Source: an uncultured Bacilli bacterium (GTDB lineage Bacteria > Bacillota_I > Bacilli_A > RF39 > UBA660). From it: a stretch of 36,007 nucleotides of DNA. The notes below the pieces were generated by a model, which was not told the origin of the DNA, did not search any database, and was given only the letters and a program-made list of their open reading frames with translations. Shown here piece by piece: positions 16,195 through 23,947 of this stretch. The position numbers and the translations under genes were made by a program. Every line of letters starts with the position of its first letter. The stretch's first letter is position 1. The stretch spans positions 1 to 36,007 of the forward strand of contig CALVRM010000023.1 of assembly GCA_944358695.1 (NCBI GenBank), read 5' to 3'.

Positions 16195-18177
16195 ATGGAG
16201 ATACAGGAAGTAAAAGGAATCGGAATTAATTCGGTCAAAGATTGGAAAGCACTTGGGATAAACGATGACATCGATCTAGTAACGTATTATCCTTTTAGAT
16301 ATGAAGTTATTGAAAGAAGCGATATTAATAATTTAGAAGATGGTAGTAAGATTATTATCGATGGTATTTGTGAAAATACACCGAATGTTTACCACTTTTC
16401 TAAAAAGTTAAATAAGATGACTTTTAGATTGAATACGGGTGAAAAGCTATTAAATATAACGATTTTTAATCGTAGTTTTTTAAAGCGTAATATCAATCCA
16501 GGAACGGAGCTTATAGTCATTGGAAAATACGATATTAAACATCATAGTATTACGGCAAGTGATTTGAAATTTGGTAAATTATTAGAAACGATTATTGAGC
16601 CAATTTATCATTCTTCGTTTAAAATTAATAGCCGAAAAATAAATAAAACTATAAATTCAGTGATTAGACAAGTTATAGTGCCTGATTATATTCCCAGTAG
16701 TTTAAAAAAACATTATAATTTTATGGATAAAAATAAAGCAATATATTTAATGCATAATCCCCAAAATATGGAGATGGTCAATAGGGCTATTGAACGCTTG
16801 AAGTATGAAGAATTATTTTTGTTTATGCTTAAGATGAATTACTTAAAAAATTGTAATCGCGAAGGAACGGGGCTTAAACGGGATGTTTGTTATGATTTGA
16901 TTTTAAAAGCGATTGAAAGTATACCGTTTAAATTAACCGATGACCAGATGAAAAGTGTAAGAGATATTTATGAAGATTTAGTTAGTTCTAGAAGAATGAA
17001 TAGATTATTACAGGGAGACGTTGGTAGCGGAAAAACTGTCGTGGCTTTTATTAGTTTATATATTAATTATTTAAGTGGTTATCAGGGAGCGATGATGGCA
17101 CCAACTGAAATTTTAGCGATTCAGCACTATAATAATATTCAAAAATTATTCCCGCAGTTAAAAACGGTTTTGTTAACTGGGAAATTAAAAGTTAAAGAAA
17201 GACGGGAATTATTGAAGCTGGTAGAGAATGGTGAAGCTAATGTGATTATTGGTACTCATGCCTTGATAAGTGATGATGTGATTTATAAAAATTTGGGATT
17301 AGTTGTTACGGATGAACAACATCGATTTGGGGTTAATCAACGGGCTAATTTAAAAAACAAAGGTATATTTCCGGATATTTTGTATATGAGTGCTACACCA
17401 ATTCCGAGAACTTATGCTTTAACGCTTTATGGTGATATGGATATTTCTAGTATTAAAACAATGCCCAATGGACGTAAGAGCGTTAAGACTTATTTAAAAA
17501 GTAATAAAGAGATTAAAGACGTTTTATATATGATGCTTGATGAGATTAAAAAGGGCCATCAAATATATGTAATTGCTCCTTTAGTCATAGAATCAGATAA
17601 AATTGACATGGAAAATGTTTATGAACTTGAGGAGAAAATGAATAAAGCTTTTGGTAAAATATGTACGGTTGGGGTTTTACATGGTAAAATGAAGTCGACC
17701 GAAAAAGACGAAGTTATGAGAGATTTTAAAGATAATAATATTCAAATTTTAATTAGTACGACGGTTATTGAAGTTGGAGTTGACGTTGCTAATGCAACGA
17801 TGATGGTAATATTTGATAGTTATCGTTTTGGGTTATCGGCTTTACACCAGCTTAGGGGAAGGGTTGGACGTAACGATTTAGACTCATATTGTATTTTAAT
17901 TAGCGATCGTGAAACTAAGCGTTTAAAGGTTTTAACTGAGACAAATGATGGTTTTAAAGTTAGTGAAGAAGATTTTATGTTAAGAGGTAGTGGAGATTTA
18001 TTTGGCTTTCGTCAAAGTGGTGATATGAGTTTTAAATTGGCTGATATTAAAAAAGATTATCGATTATTATTAACGGTTAAAGTAGATAGCGAACATTTTT
18101 TGAACAGTCAAGATTATATAAATGAAGAGAATAGTCATATAAGAGAAGTGGCCGAAAAATCGAGCGCTTTGGATTAG
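16195..18177 (+). CDS. recG: ATP-dependent DNA helicase RecG
   Basis: RecG remodels stalled replication forks and branch-migrates Holliday junctions. The start is set at ATG 16195 (660 residues) because AAGGTGGG lies 4-5 bases upstream; the in-frame GTG at 16186 would lie inside that site. The N-terminal wedge/OB domain covers about 1-190. Walker A is GDVGSGKT (274-281), motif II is DEQHRFG (about 373-379), followed by motif III SATPIPRT (about 399) and the C-terminal helicase half (STTVIEVGVDV, LHQLRGRVGR). The length is close to the usual 680. No standard promoter is obvious directly upstream, where the minus-strand small RNA promoter sits. Confidence 0.95.
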   Translation: MEIQEVKGIGINSVKDWKALGINDDIDLVTYYPFRYEVIERSDINNLEDGSKIIIDGICENTPNVYHFSKKLNKMTFRLNTGEKLLNITIFNRSFLKRNINPGTELIVIGKYDIKHHSITASDLKFGKLLETIIEPIYHSSFKINSRKINKTINSVIRQVIVPDYIPSSLKKHYNFMDKNKAIYLMHNPQNMEMVNRAIERLKYEELFLFMLKMNYLKNCNREGTGLKRDVCYDLILKAIESIPFKLTDDQMKSVRDIYEDLVSSRRMNRLLQGDVGSGKTVVAFISLYINYLSGYQGAMMAPTEILAIQHYNNIQKLFPQLKTVLLTGKLKVKERRELLKLVENGEANVIIGTHALISDDVIYKNLGLVVTDEQHRFGVNQRANLKNKGIFPDILYMSATPIPRTYALTLYGDMDISSIKTMPNGRKSVKTYLKSNKEIKDVLYMMLDEIKKGHQIYVIAPLVIESDKIDMENVYELEEKMNKAFGKICTVGVLHGKMKSTEKDEVMRDFKDNNIQILISTTVIEVGVDVANATMMVIFDSYRFGLSALHQLRGRVGRNDLDSYCILISDRETKRLKVLTETNDGFKVSEEDFMLRGSGDLFGFRQSGDMSFKLADIKKDYRLLLTVKVDSEHFLNSQDYINEENSHIREVAEKSSALD

Positions 18178-18209
18178 TGTTAAGTATAGTTAATTTATGA
18201 TTAAATCTG

Positions 18210-18238
18210 TTGACTTTTAATGTTAAATATTTTATACT
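18210..18238 (+). promoter_or_regulatory. Promoter of the candidate small RNA after recG
   Basis: TTGACT and TATACT are separated by exactly 17 bases, in a gene-free stretch 30-60 bases after the recG stop. No plus-strand open frame of useful length follows before the terminator. Confidence 0.7.
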
Positions 18239-18244
18239 TGTAAT

Positions 18245-18340
18245 AGCATAGACGTAACTGTCTATGTTAGGAAGACTTACGAATATAATGTGAGTATTCC
18301 GACCAAAACCCCCTGAAGGAGCCATGTGGCTCCGTTTTTT
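18245..18340 (+). ncRNA. Candidate small RNA (about 95 nt) downstream of recG
   Basis: The unit has a promoter (18210-18238), three hairpins and an intrinsic terminator, with no ORF. Hairpin 1 is AGCATAGAC/GTCTATGTT around GTAACT (9 pairs). Hairpin 2 is GGAA-CTTAC with GTGAG-TTCC around a 2x2 internal loop and the loop GAATATAAT. A single-stranded, C-rich linker (ACCAAAACCCCCTGAA) follows. Hairpin 3 is GGAGCC, ATGT, GGCTCC and GTTTTTTG. An exposed C-run is a hallmark of Gram-positive regulatory RNAs that pair with Shine-Dalgarno sites (RsaE/RoxS, FsrA). It does not look like SRP RNA, 6S, tmRNA or a riboswitch that I know. Confidence 0.55.
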
Positions 18341-18368
18341 GTTTATTTTATTATAAAAAAAGATGAAC

Positions 18369-20156
18369 TTACACATCAATTTTATATAGTGAAAATAAAT
18401 ATTTGTTTAATTCCTCATTATTAAGCATTAAAATATTTTGAATATCATATTTTGATAATTCAGGAATCGAAAAATTTTTTATATACTTTTTTTGAAAACA
18501 TTTAAAATTGCCAGCAATACTATAACTAGTATTTTCTATATAATATTTCATGACATCGGAATTAAGTATTTTTAGTAATACATGTTTGTCATATGTAAAG
18601 TTTGTTAAGCAATAACCATTTGATAACAGGGCTTCGTTAGAAGGGCAGTCCATAAATTTTGGGATATTACTAAAGGTTGAGAATATTATTTTTTCACCAA
18701 ACATATTTAAACCTTGAGTCCGTCCATAAGCGTACCATGGCTTTAGTAAAATACCTTTGTCTTTTTTTTCAATGATTGTCTTATTTTTTGTAAAGTATTT
18801 ATAACATAGTGGAAAGTTTTGTTTTATTGTATTTTCATCATAAATAATTGCTTTCCCTTCAATAATTGAATATGGGAAAATAATTCTATCTATACTTTTG
18901 GTTGTTTTATATTTTGATATTTTGATAAAAGGTTTTGTTATTTCTGGTTCAATATAATAAATTTTATCTTTGATTATTTTATAATAAAGTTTTTTTTCTT
19001 GATCGTAGCCATCTAATATGAATAATTTGTCTCTTAAAGTGGCTATTCCAGTTTTGATATATTTGTCTAATTTGTTATAGGATTCGATGGTTTTAAGATT
19101 GTTTAGCGTATCATTACTTGTTAAATACCAGCCTTCATCGTTTAAAGTATTAAGGTTTTTTTTGTAAAATTTCATGTTTTTAAAAATGGCATTAACATTT
19201 GAAGCTTTATATATTTGGCAATAGTTAAAGCTTTGGTTATTTTTATTTAATATAACAATGCAATTATAAGTTAAAGTTGGAGAGAATAGGGTATTGTCTT
19301 TAAAGTCGATAATTGTATTCAATAATTGATTTTCTTTGATAAATCGCCTTAATTTTAAAGCTGATTTTATATATAAAAAATTATTAGGTATTATATACCC
19401 GATGGTGCCATCTTCGGTTATATATTGGGTGCTTTTTTCGATAAAAGCGTAAAATATGTTAAAGACTCCTTCTTGCGTGGTTTGAAAATGGTTTTTGAGT
19501 TTACAGATATATTTTTTATTTAAATCGTGATTATTAATGTACGGTGGATTACCTACGATGTAATTGAATTTATGGACATTAAATATTTTGGACCAATCAC
19601 AGAATAAACTATCTTCGCAGATTAAATTAAAACTATATTCTTCTAGATCTTCACCGTTAGTAATGGCAAAAAGCGATAACAAAATTTTGACTCTATAAAT
19701 ATTTTCTTGCTTTAAATCTATACCATAGAGATTATTTTTTAGAATATCGCTAATTTTGATATGATATTTAGAATTAATATGTTTAAGCACCACAATGAGA
19801 AAAATTCCGCAACCGCATGATGGATCGATAATTTTGGATTTACGATTAAACTTAATAATTGTGTTTTGAATAATATAATCGGCGATAAATTCGGGGGTAA
19901 AAATAATCCCATTTTTTATTTTTTCTTCTTCGTTAAATAAGTTTTCAAAAAATTTATCCAAGGAATTTATGTCGGTTATCGAAAAATTACCTTTAATTTT
20001 ATTATAAAGTTGATAATTAACATTTTCTATTTTTTCGGCGATAAGTTTATTATTTATTTTATTAATGTTGTTGTTATCTAAAAATAGTTTGATAGCAGCA
20101 TTTTCAATTTCTTTAATAGAGTGATGTTCTAATAATTTATTAATACTATTTTTCAT
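18369..20156 (-). CDS. Adenine-N6 DNA methyltransferase, Eco57I/TaqI-like
   Basis: A 595-residue class I DNA methyltransferase that probably protects host DNA in a restriction-modification system. A FTPEFIADY stretch (86-94) precedes SAM motif I, DPSCGCGIF (111-119), which has Cys where most have Ser. Motif IV is NPPY (203-206), the signature of adenine-N6 enzymes. A TaqI-like specificity region fills the second half (for example LKPWYAYGRTQGLN). The start is ATG at 20156 with GGTGAT upstream. The frame stays open for 71 further codons, but that part overlaps the promoter and start of the divergent gene. The gene faces away from its likely partner at 20266. The coding strand is very AT-rich, with many Asn and Lys. 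Confidence 0.88.
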   Translation of the reverse strand: MKNSINKLLEHHSIKEIENAAIKLFLDNNNINKINNKLIAEKIENVNYQLYNKIKGNFSITDINSLDKFFENLFNEEEKIKNGIIFTPEFIADYIIQNTIIKFNRKSKIIDPSCGCGIFLIVVLKHINSKYHIKISDILKNNLYGIDLKQENIYRVKILLSLFAITNGEDLEEYSFNLICEDSLFCDWSKIFNVHKFNYIVGNPPYINNHDLNKKYICKLKNHFQTTQEGVFNIFYAFIEKSTQYITEDGTIGYIIPNNFLYIKSALKLRRFIKENQLLNTIIDFKDNTLFSPTLTYNCIVILNKNNQSFNYCQIYKASNVNAIFKNMKFYKKNLNTLNDEGWYLTSNDTLNNLKTIESYNKLDKYIKTGIATLRDKLFILDGYDQEKKLYYKIIKDKIYYIEPEITKPFIKISKYKTTKSIDRIIFPYSIIEGKAIIYDENTIKQNFPLCYKYFTKNKTIIEKKDKGILLKPWYAYGRTQGLNMFGEKIIFSTFSNIPKFMDCPSNEALLSNGYCLTNFTYDKHVLLKILNSDVMKYYIENTSYSIAGNFKCFQKKYIKNFSIPELSKYDIQNILMLNNEELNKYLFSLYKIDV

Positions 20157-20174
20157 TTTATTATCACCATTTTT

Positions 20175-20180
20175 ATTATA
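20175..20180 (-). promoter_or_regulatory. -10 element of the methyltransferase gene
   Basis: TATAAT on the minus strand, preceded by TTG, about 19 bases before the ATG. The -35 region is poor. It lies in the 109-base gap between the divergent genes, close to the promoter of the opposite gene. Confidence 0.45.
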
Positions 20181-20219
20181 CAATAAAAATTCGTTTTTTT
20201 TATAAATTATTAATATTAT

Positions 20220-20249
20220 TTGAGAAAAAGCTGAAAAAAGTGTTAAAAT
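20220..20249 (+). promoter_or_regulatory. Promoter of the probable restriction endonuclease gene
   Basis: TTGAGA, 18 bases, TAAAAT, with TGT before the -10. The GAGGTG ribosome site and the ATG at 20266 follow. Confidence 0.6.
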
Positions 20250-20265
20250 ATAGCTGAGGTGTTTT

Positions 20266-21129
20266 ATGAAAATGGAAGAGTGCCTTTTTAAAATAAAAAA
20301 AGAACTAGAACTTTGTATATTGACGGGTAAAAACAATGGAAAAGTTTTGGAAAATGGTTCACGTGCCAAAATGAGTTTAATTCGGTCTTCGAGATTAATT
20401 GGTTATTTACATGAATGGGTAAAGTATGAATTGATTAATAATGGCGTGAAGCCCGGAAATATTTTTCCGCCTTTAGGAAATTCAGTGCCTGAAATTAAGA
20501 TTACCGGCTTTTTAAAACAAAAAGATCAAGATATAACAGTAATTCCTTCTGGGTTAAAGAAGCATGAGCAAGTAATTGACTGGGGACCTTTGGGTCATGA
20601 AAATAAGAAGGATCCTTTTGGGGCTGAGTACACAGCTAATTGTTTAATAATAAATGTTAGAAGTCAGCTTAGTAGTCTAGCTAAAAATGCTGATACCTTA
20701 TTCGAAAGAACTTTTGCTGAAGCGTTGAATCTTCATATTATTCATAAGGACATTGTTTTGGGAGAGGTTTATTTAATTCCAGTATATGAATATAATGAGG
20801 CGGATGCAAAAAGAAATAAAGTATCTTTTTCTTCGAAAAAAACGAATTTGGAAAAGTATATTAGTTTTTTTACCGCTATAAATAATAGAAAAAGTAGTGA
20901 GGATGCTGAGTATAAATATGAAAGGTGTACACTATTAATTGTTGATTTTTCACGAGATATTCCTAAAATTTATAATACAACTGAAGAATTAAAAGCTGAT
21001 AATTTGATTTCTTTAGATTTTGATTTAAAACTTGAAGATTTATCATTTAGTAATTTTGTTTCCGATTTATTATATAAATATGCTGAAAGATTTAATATTT
21101 TTAATATTGTCGATAATAAAGACTTGTAA
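20266..21129 (+). CDS. Probable type II restriction endonuclease of unrecognised family
   Basis: I do not recognise the family from sequence alone. The 287-residue soluble protein lies head-to-head with an adenine-N6 methyltransferase, which is the main reason for the call. It contains a stretch that could be a PD-(D/E)XK-type active site: Glu76 (VPEIKIT), then Lys85 and Asp87/Asp89 (FLKQKDQDITV). An Arg/Ser/Gln-rich helix follows (VRSQLSSLAKN). No helicase, ATPase, HNH or GIY-YIG motif is seen, so a simple cleavage subunit fits best. The start is ATG 20266 after GAGGTG; ATG 20272 is possible. A terminator follows at 21171. It could also be a small unrelated accessory protein. Confidence 0.6.
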   Translation: MKMEECLFKIKKELELCILTGKNNGKVLENGSRAKMSLIRSSRLIGYLHEWVKYELINNGVKPGNIFPPLGNSVPEIKITGFLKQKDQDITVIPSGLKKHEQVIDWGPLGHENKKDPFGAEYTANCLIINVRSQLSSLAKNADTLFERTFAEALNLHIIHKDIVLGEVYLIPVYEYNEADAKRNKVSFSSKKTNLEKYISFFTAINNRKSSEDAEYKYERCTLLIVDFSRDIPKIYNTTEELKADNLISLDFDLKLEDLSFSNFVSDLLYKYAERFNIFNIVDNKDL

Positions 21130-21170
21130 TAGATAGTTCAAAAGAATTCTTTTATTAAAAAATGACTATG

Positions 21171-21195
21171 GGACAAATAAAATTTGTTCTTTTTT
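21171..21195 (+). terminator. Rho-independent terminator after the restriction gene
   Basis: GGACAAAT, loop AAA, ATTTGTTC (one G-T pair), then six T. Confidence 0.85.
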
Positions 21196-21208
21196 GTTGA
21201 ATAAATGC

Positions 21209-21239
21209 TTGACTTGAAGATAGCTTTAAATGGTAAAAT
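21209..21239 (+). promoter_or_regulatory. MerR-type promoter and operator (copy 1)
   Basis: TTGACT and TAAAAT are separated by 19 bases instead of 17, the hallmark of promoters that a MerR-family protein must untwist. The spacer holds the broken palindrome CTTGAAG-ATAG-CTTTAAA. The same architecture, with nearly the same bases (TGCTTGACTTG), recurs at 21758, directly before the MerR gene. The site overlaps the apparent ORF start at 21205, showing that the true start of the next gene is further down. Confidence 0.8.
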
Positions 21240-21261
21240 TAATATAAGAGGTGGGAAGGGC

Positions 21262-21747
21262 ATGTTAAAAAAAATTATTGTGTTAGTAATAGGCGTTATT
21301 TTAATGTGTCTAGTAATTTATTTTGTTTTGATTAATAGTGGCAAAAATAAAGTCAGAGTTGTGAATGATGATAAAGAGAAGGTTAGTGAAACAATGCCGA
21401 AAATAGAGATAAAAATAGCTAGCCAAAGTTATATAGCAACTTTGGAAAATAATGAAGCGGCGTTAGCGTTTATTGAGCTTTTACCGATGACTATAACAAT
21501 GAAGGAATTTAATTCTAATGAAAAATATTATGATTTATTAAATGATCTTCCAGTATCGGAAGACTATTATTCGCAAATTGAAAGTGGTGATCTAATGTTA
21601 TACGGTAGTAAAACGGTTGTGTTGTTCTACAAGACTTTTACAACTAATTATAATTATACAAGAATTGGAAAAATAATAAACCCAGAAGGATTACAAGATG
21701 TTTTAGGCGATGGTGATAAAGAAATTAGTTTTGGGTTGATAAATTAA
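21262..21747 (+). CDS. Membrane-anchored cyclophilin-like fold protein
   Basis: A 161-residue protein with an N-terminal membrane helix (about 4-24, IIVLVIGVILMCLVIYFVLI) and a cyclophilin-like beta-barrel domain. The domain is recognisable from AFIELLPMTITMKEFN, the YYDL motif, SGDLMLYGSKTVVLFYK and the closing YTRIGKI...GL. The family has no proven function that I can name. The start is ATG 21262 behind AAGAGGTGGGAAGG; an in-frame ATG at 21205 lies upstream of the -35 box and cannot be used. It is controlled by the MerR-type promoter at 21209 and lies next to the regulator gene, so it is probably induced by the same stress. Confidence 0.8.
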   Translation: MLKKIIVLVIGVILMCLVIYFVLINSGKNKVRVVNDDKEKVSETMPKIEIKIASQSYIATLENNEAALAFIELLPMTITMKEFNSNEKYYDLLNDLPVSEDYYSQIESGDLMLYGSKTVVLFYKTFTTNYNYTRIGKIINPEGLQDVLGDGDKEISFGLIN

Positions 21748-21757
21748 AATAAAATGC

Positions 21758-21788
21758 TTGACTTGGAGTTTGCTTTAAGGTATATGAT
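21758..21788 (+). promoter_or_regulatory. MerR-type promoter and operator (copy 2, autoregulatory)
   Basis: TTGACT, 19 bases, TATGAT. The spacer contains the near-palindrome CTTGGAG-TTTG-CTTTAAG. It lies 18 bases before the MerR start, so the regulator probably controls itself and the two genes downstream. It matches copy 1 closely in bases and spacing. Confidence 0.82.
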
Positions 21789-21805
21789 AATAATGGAGGT
21801 AGCAG

Positions 21806-22186
21806 ATGAGAATTAAAGAGGTAGCACAAATGTTTGGAATGACTGAAGATACACTTAGATATTATGAGAAATCTGGATTAGTTGGACCGATTAGTAAAAC
21901 GCCAAATGGTATTCGTGATTATACTGAAGATGATTTAGCGCGCATTGAGTTTGTAAAATGTATGCGCGGAGCATCTTTGCCGATAGCTGTTTTGAGACAT
22001 TATATGGAACTTTATGATCGTGGGGATTCGACTTCTGAAGAGAGAAAAGAACTTTTGATTAAGCAACGTGATATTTTAAAGTGTAAAATTGCTGATATGA
22101 ATATAGCTTATGAAAAGTTGAATAAAAAGATAGAAATGTATGATAATAAAAGTTTGGAAAAGAATTTAGTAAGAAAAAATTTGTAA
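21806..22186 (+). CDS. MerR family regulator, AdhR/NmlR-like
   Basis: A 126-residue transcriptional activator. The winged helix (about 1-70) has the classical start MRIKEVAQMFGMTEDTLRYYEK, and a dimerising coiled coil covers about 78-115. There is no C-terminal metal-binding Cys cluster. Only Cys52 (FVKCMRG) and Cys93 are present. Cys52 matches, in position and context, the conserved cysteine through which B. subtilis AdhR and relatives sense aldehydes and other electrophiles, so this is a likely sensor of the same kind (inference from memory of that family). ATG 21806 has ATGGAGGTAG upstream. The two 19-bp-spacer promoters are its probable targets. Confidence 0.88.
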   Translation: MRIKEVAQMFGMTEDTLRYYEKSGLVGPISKTPNGIRDYTEDDLARIEFVKCMRGASLPIAVLRHYMELYDRGDSTSEERKELLIKQRDILKCKIADMNIAYEKLNKKIEMYDNKSLEKNLVRKNL

Positions 22187-22203
22187 TTAAGGAGGAAAAT
22201 CAA

Positions 22204-22944
22204 ATGGAAAAACAAACTGCGGGTAGAGATTCGTTAGGGATGTTTGCTCCGAAATTTGCTGAGATTAATGATGATATTTTGTTTGGAGAAATATGGTCTA
22301 GAGAAGACAAGCTATCTTTAAGAGATCGTTCGCTAGTGACAATATGTGTTTTTATGGGTAAAGGTTTAGTTGACGATTCATTAAAATATCATCTGATAAA
22401 TGCAAAAAATAATGGAATAACTAAAGTTGAAATGGCAGAAATTATCACTCATGCGGCTTTTTATGCTGGATGGCCAAATGCTTGGGCCGTCTTTAATATG
22501 GCCAAAGAGGTATATTTGGATGATATACAAGAAAGCCATGGCGGGATGTTTGGTTTAGGTGAGCCTAATAAGGATTATGCGCAATATTTTATTGGTAATT
22601 CATATTTAAAACCATTAACTAACCCTAGGGAAACCAATTTGTTTTTGGCTAATGTGACTTTTGAGCCGGCGGCAAGGAATAATTGGCATAAACATTTAGC
22701 TAAAAGTGGTGGTGGACAAATATTATTATGTGTTGAAGGTGAGGGCTGGTATCAAGAAGAAGGCAAGGAAGCTATTAGTTTAAAACCGGGTGATGTGGTG
22801 ACAATACCGGCTAATGTAAAACATTGGCATGGTGCTAAAAGAGATTCATGGTTTAGTCATATTGCAGTTGAAGTACCTGGCGAAGAAACTGCTAATGAAT
22901 GGCTTGAGCCGGTTAACGAGAATGATTATAATAGACTTAGATGA
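22204..22944 (+). CDS. Carboxymuconolactone decarboxylase-cupin fusion protein
   Basis: A 246-residue two-domain protein. The N-terminal half (about 20-105) is the CMD/AhpD-like helical domain (RDRSLVTICVFMG, EMAEIITHAAFYAGWPNAW). It lacks the CxxC of AhpD, so a peroxiredoxin-reducing role is unlikely. The C-terminal half (about 145-235) is a cupin barrel with metal ligands His162 and His164 (WHKH), Gln172 where Glu is common, and His207 in KPGDVVTIPANVKHWH. Such fusions are frequent in anaerobes beside MerR regulators. The substrate is unknown, with a small aldehyde or quinone-type compound plausible. It follows the MerR gene by 17 bases with AAGGAGG, in the same operon. Confidence 0.87.
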   Translation: MEKQTAGRDSLGMFAPKFAEINDDILFGEIWSREDKLSLRDRSLVTICVFMGKGLVDDSLKYHLINAKNNGITKVEMAEIITHAAFYAGWPNAWAVFNMAKEVYLDDIQESHGGMFGLGEPNKDYAQYFIGNSYLKPLTNPRETNLFLANVTFEPAARNNWHKHLAKSGGGQILLCVEGEGWYQEEGKEAISLKPGDVVTIPANVKHWHGAKRDSWFSHIAVEVPGEETANEWLEPVNENDYNRLR

Positions 22945-22999
22945 TTCTTGGTAGAGAATTATATTGCTTATGATATAAAATAATAAAGGAGATGAGATA

Positions 23000-23881
23000 A
23001 TGGAAAAAGCAAAAGTTTATTTTACCAAAGAGATTACCCCAGAGAAGGTAGTAGAGATTTTTAAAGCAGTAAATAAGGAATTGGATGGCAAGGTTGCTGT
23101 TAAGGTGCATTCTGGAGAAGCTGGCAATCAAAATTATTTGCGCCCAGAGTTTATGCGTCAAATAATTGAATATGTTAAAGGTACAGTAGTAGAGTGTAAT
23201 ACGGCTTATGATGGTGCACGGAATACGACGGAACGTCATCTTAAATTAGTGGAAGATCATGGCTGGACAAAATATTTTGATGTTGATTTAATGGATGCTA
23301 AAGGCGATGATATGGTTTTAGACATTCCGAACGGTAAAGTGATTAATAAAAATTATGTTGGTAGAAATTTATCTAATTATGATTCAATGTTGGTTTTATC
23401 ACATTTTAAAGGTCATCCAATGGGTGGATACGGTGGAGCTTTAAAGCAACTTTCGATCGGAATTGCTTCAAGTCATGGTAAAAGTTATATCCATTGTTTG
23501 GGTAATGAGAATGGAACGTTTGAAGAAATGTTTAAAGTTGATCAAACAAAATTTTTGGAAGCAATGGCGGAAGCAGCTTCTTCAGTAGTTAACTATTTTA
23601 AAGGAAATGTTGTTTATATTAATGTAATGTGCAATATGTCAGTTGATTGCGATTGCTGTGCAGTAGCTGAAGACCCTTGTATGAAGGACATTGGAATTTT
23701 AGCATCATTAGATCCTGTTGCTTTGGATGAGGCTTGTTTAGATTTAGTTTATAATTCTGATGACCCTGGACGTGATCATTTGGTTGAAAGAATTGAAACA
23801 AGAAATGGACGTCATACCGTAGACTATGCTGCGGAAATTGGGGTTGGAACTAAGGAATATGAATTGATAAATATTAATTAA
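23000..23881 (+). CDS. DUF362 domain-containing protein
   Basis: A 293-residue DUF362 protein. It contains the family's typical blocks VAVKVHSGEAGNQNYLRPEF, SHFKGHPMGGYGGALKQLSIG and LDPVALDEACLDLVY. A cysteine group at about 213-228 (CNM...CDCC...DPCM) could hold an Fe-S cluster or metal. DUF362 proteins often carry ferredoxin-like clusters and lie near redox genes, but the reaction is not established. The ribosome site AAGGAGATGAG precedes ATG 23000, 55 bases after the cupin gene. It is probably the last gene of the MerR-controlled unit; a terminator follows directly. Confidence 0.87.
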   Translation: MEKAKVYFTKEITPEKVVEIFKAVNKELDGKVAVKVHSGEAGNQNYLRPEFMRQIIEYVKGTVVECNTAYDGARNTTERHLKLVEDHGWTKYFDVDLMDAKGDDMVLDIPNGKVINKNYVGRNLSNYDSMLVLSHFKGHPMGGYGGALKQLSIGIASSHGKSYIHCLGNENGTFEEMFKVDQTKFLEAMAEAASSVVNYFKGNVVYINVMCNMSVDCDCCAVAEDPCMKDIGILASLDPVALDEACLDLVYNSDDPGRDHLVERIETRNGRHTVDYAAEIGVGTKEYELININ

Positions 23882-23905
23882 GCGTATTAGTTATGCGCTT
23901 TTTTA
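23880..23905 (+). terminator. Rho-independent terminator of the MerR unit
   Basis: AAGCGTAT, loop TAGTT, ATGCGCTT (one G-T pair), then T6. The stem starts in the stop codon of the DUF362 gene. Confidence 0.85.
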
Positions 23906-23947
23906 TTAGCTGTATTATAATTAAATAGGTGATATTATTAAGAAAGT

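Noticed and set aside
20157-20369. N-terminal extension of the methyltransferase frame by 71 codons
   Set aside because: It would cover the promoter and first codons of the divergent gene. The ATG at 20156 has a ribosome site and starts a normal family N-terminus.
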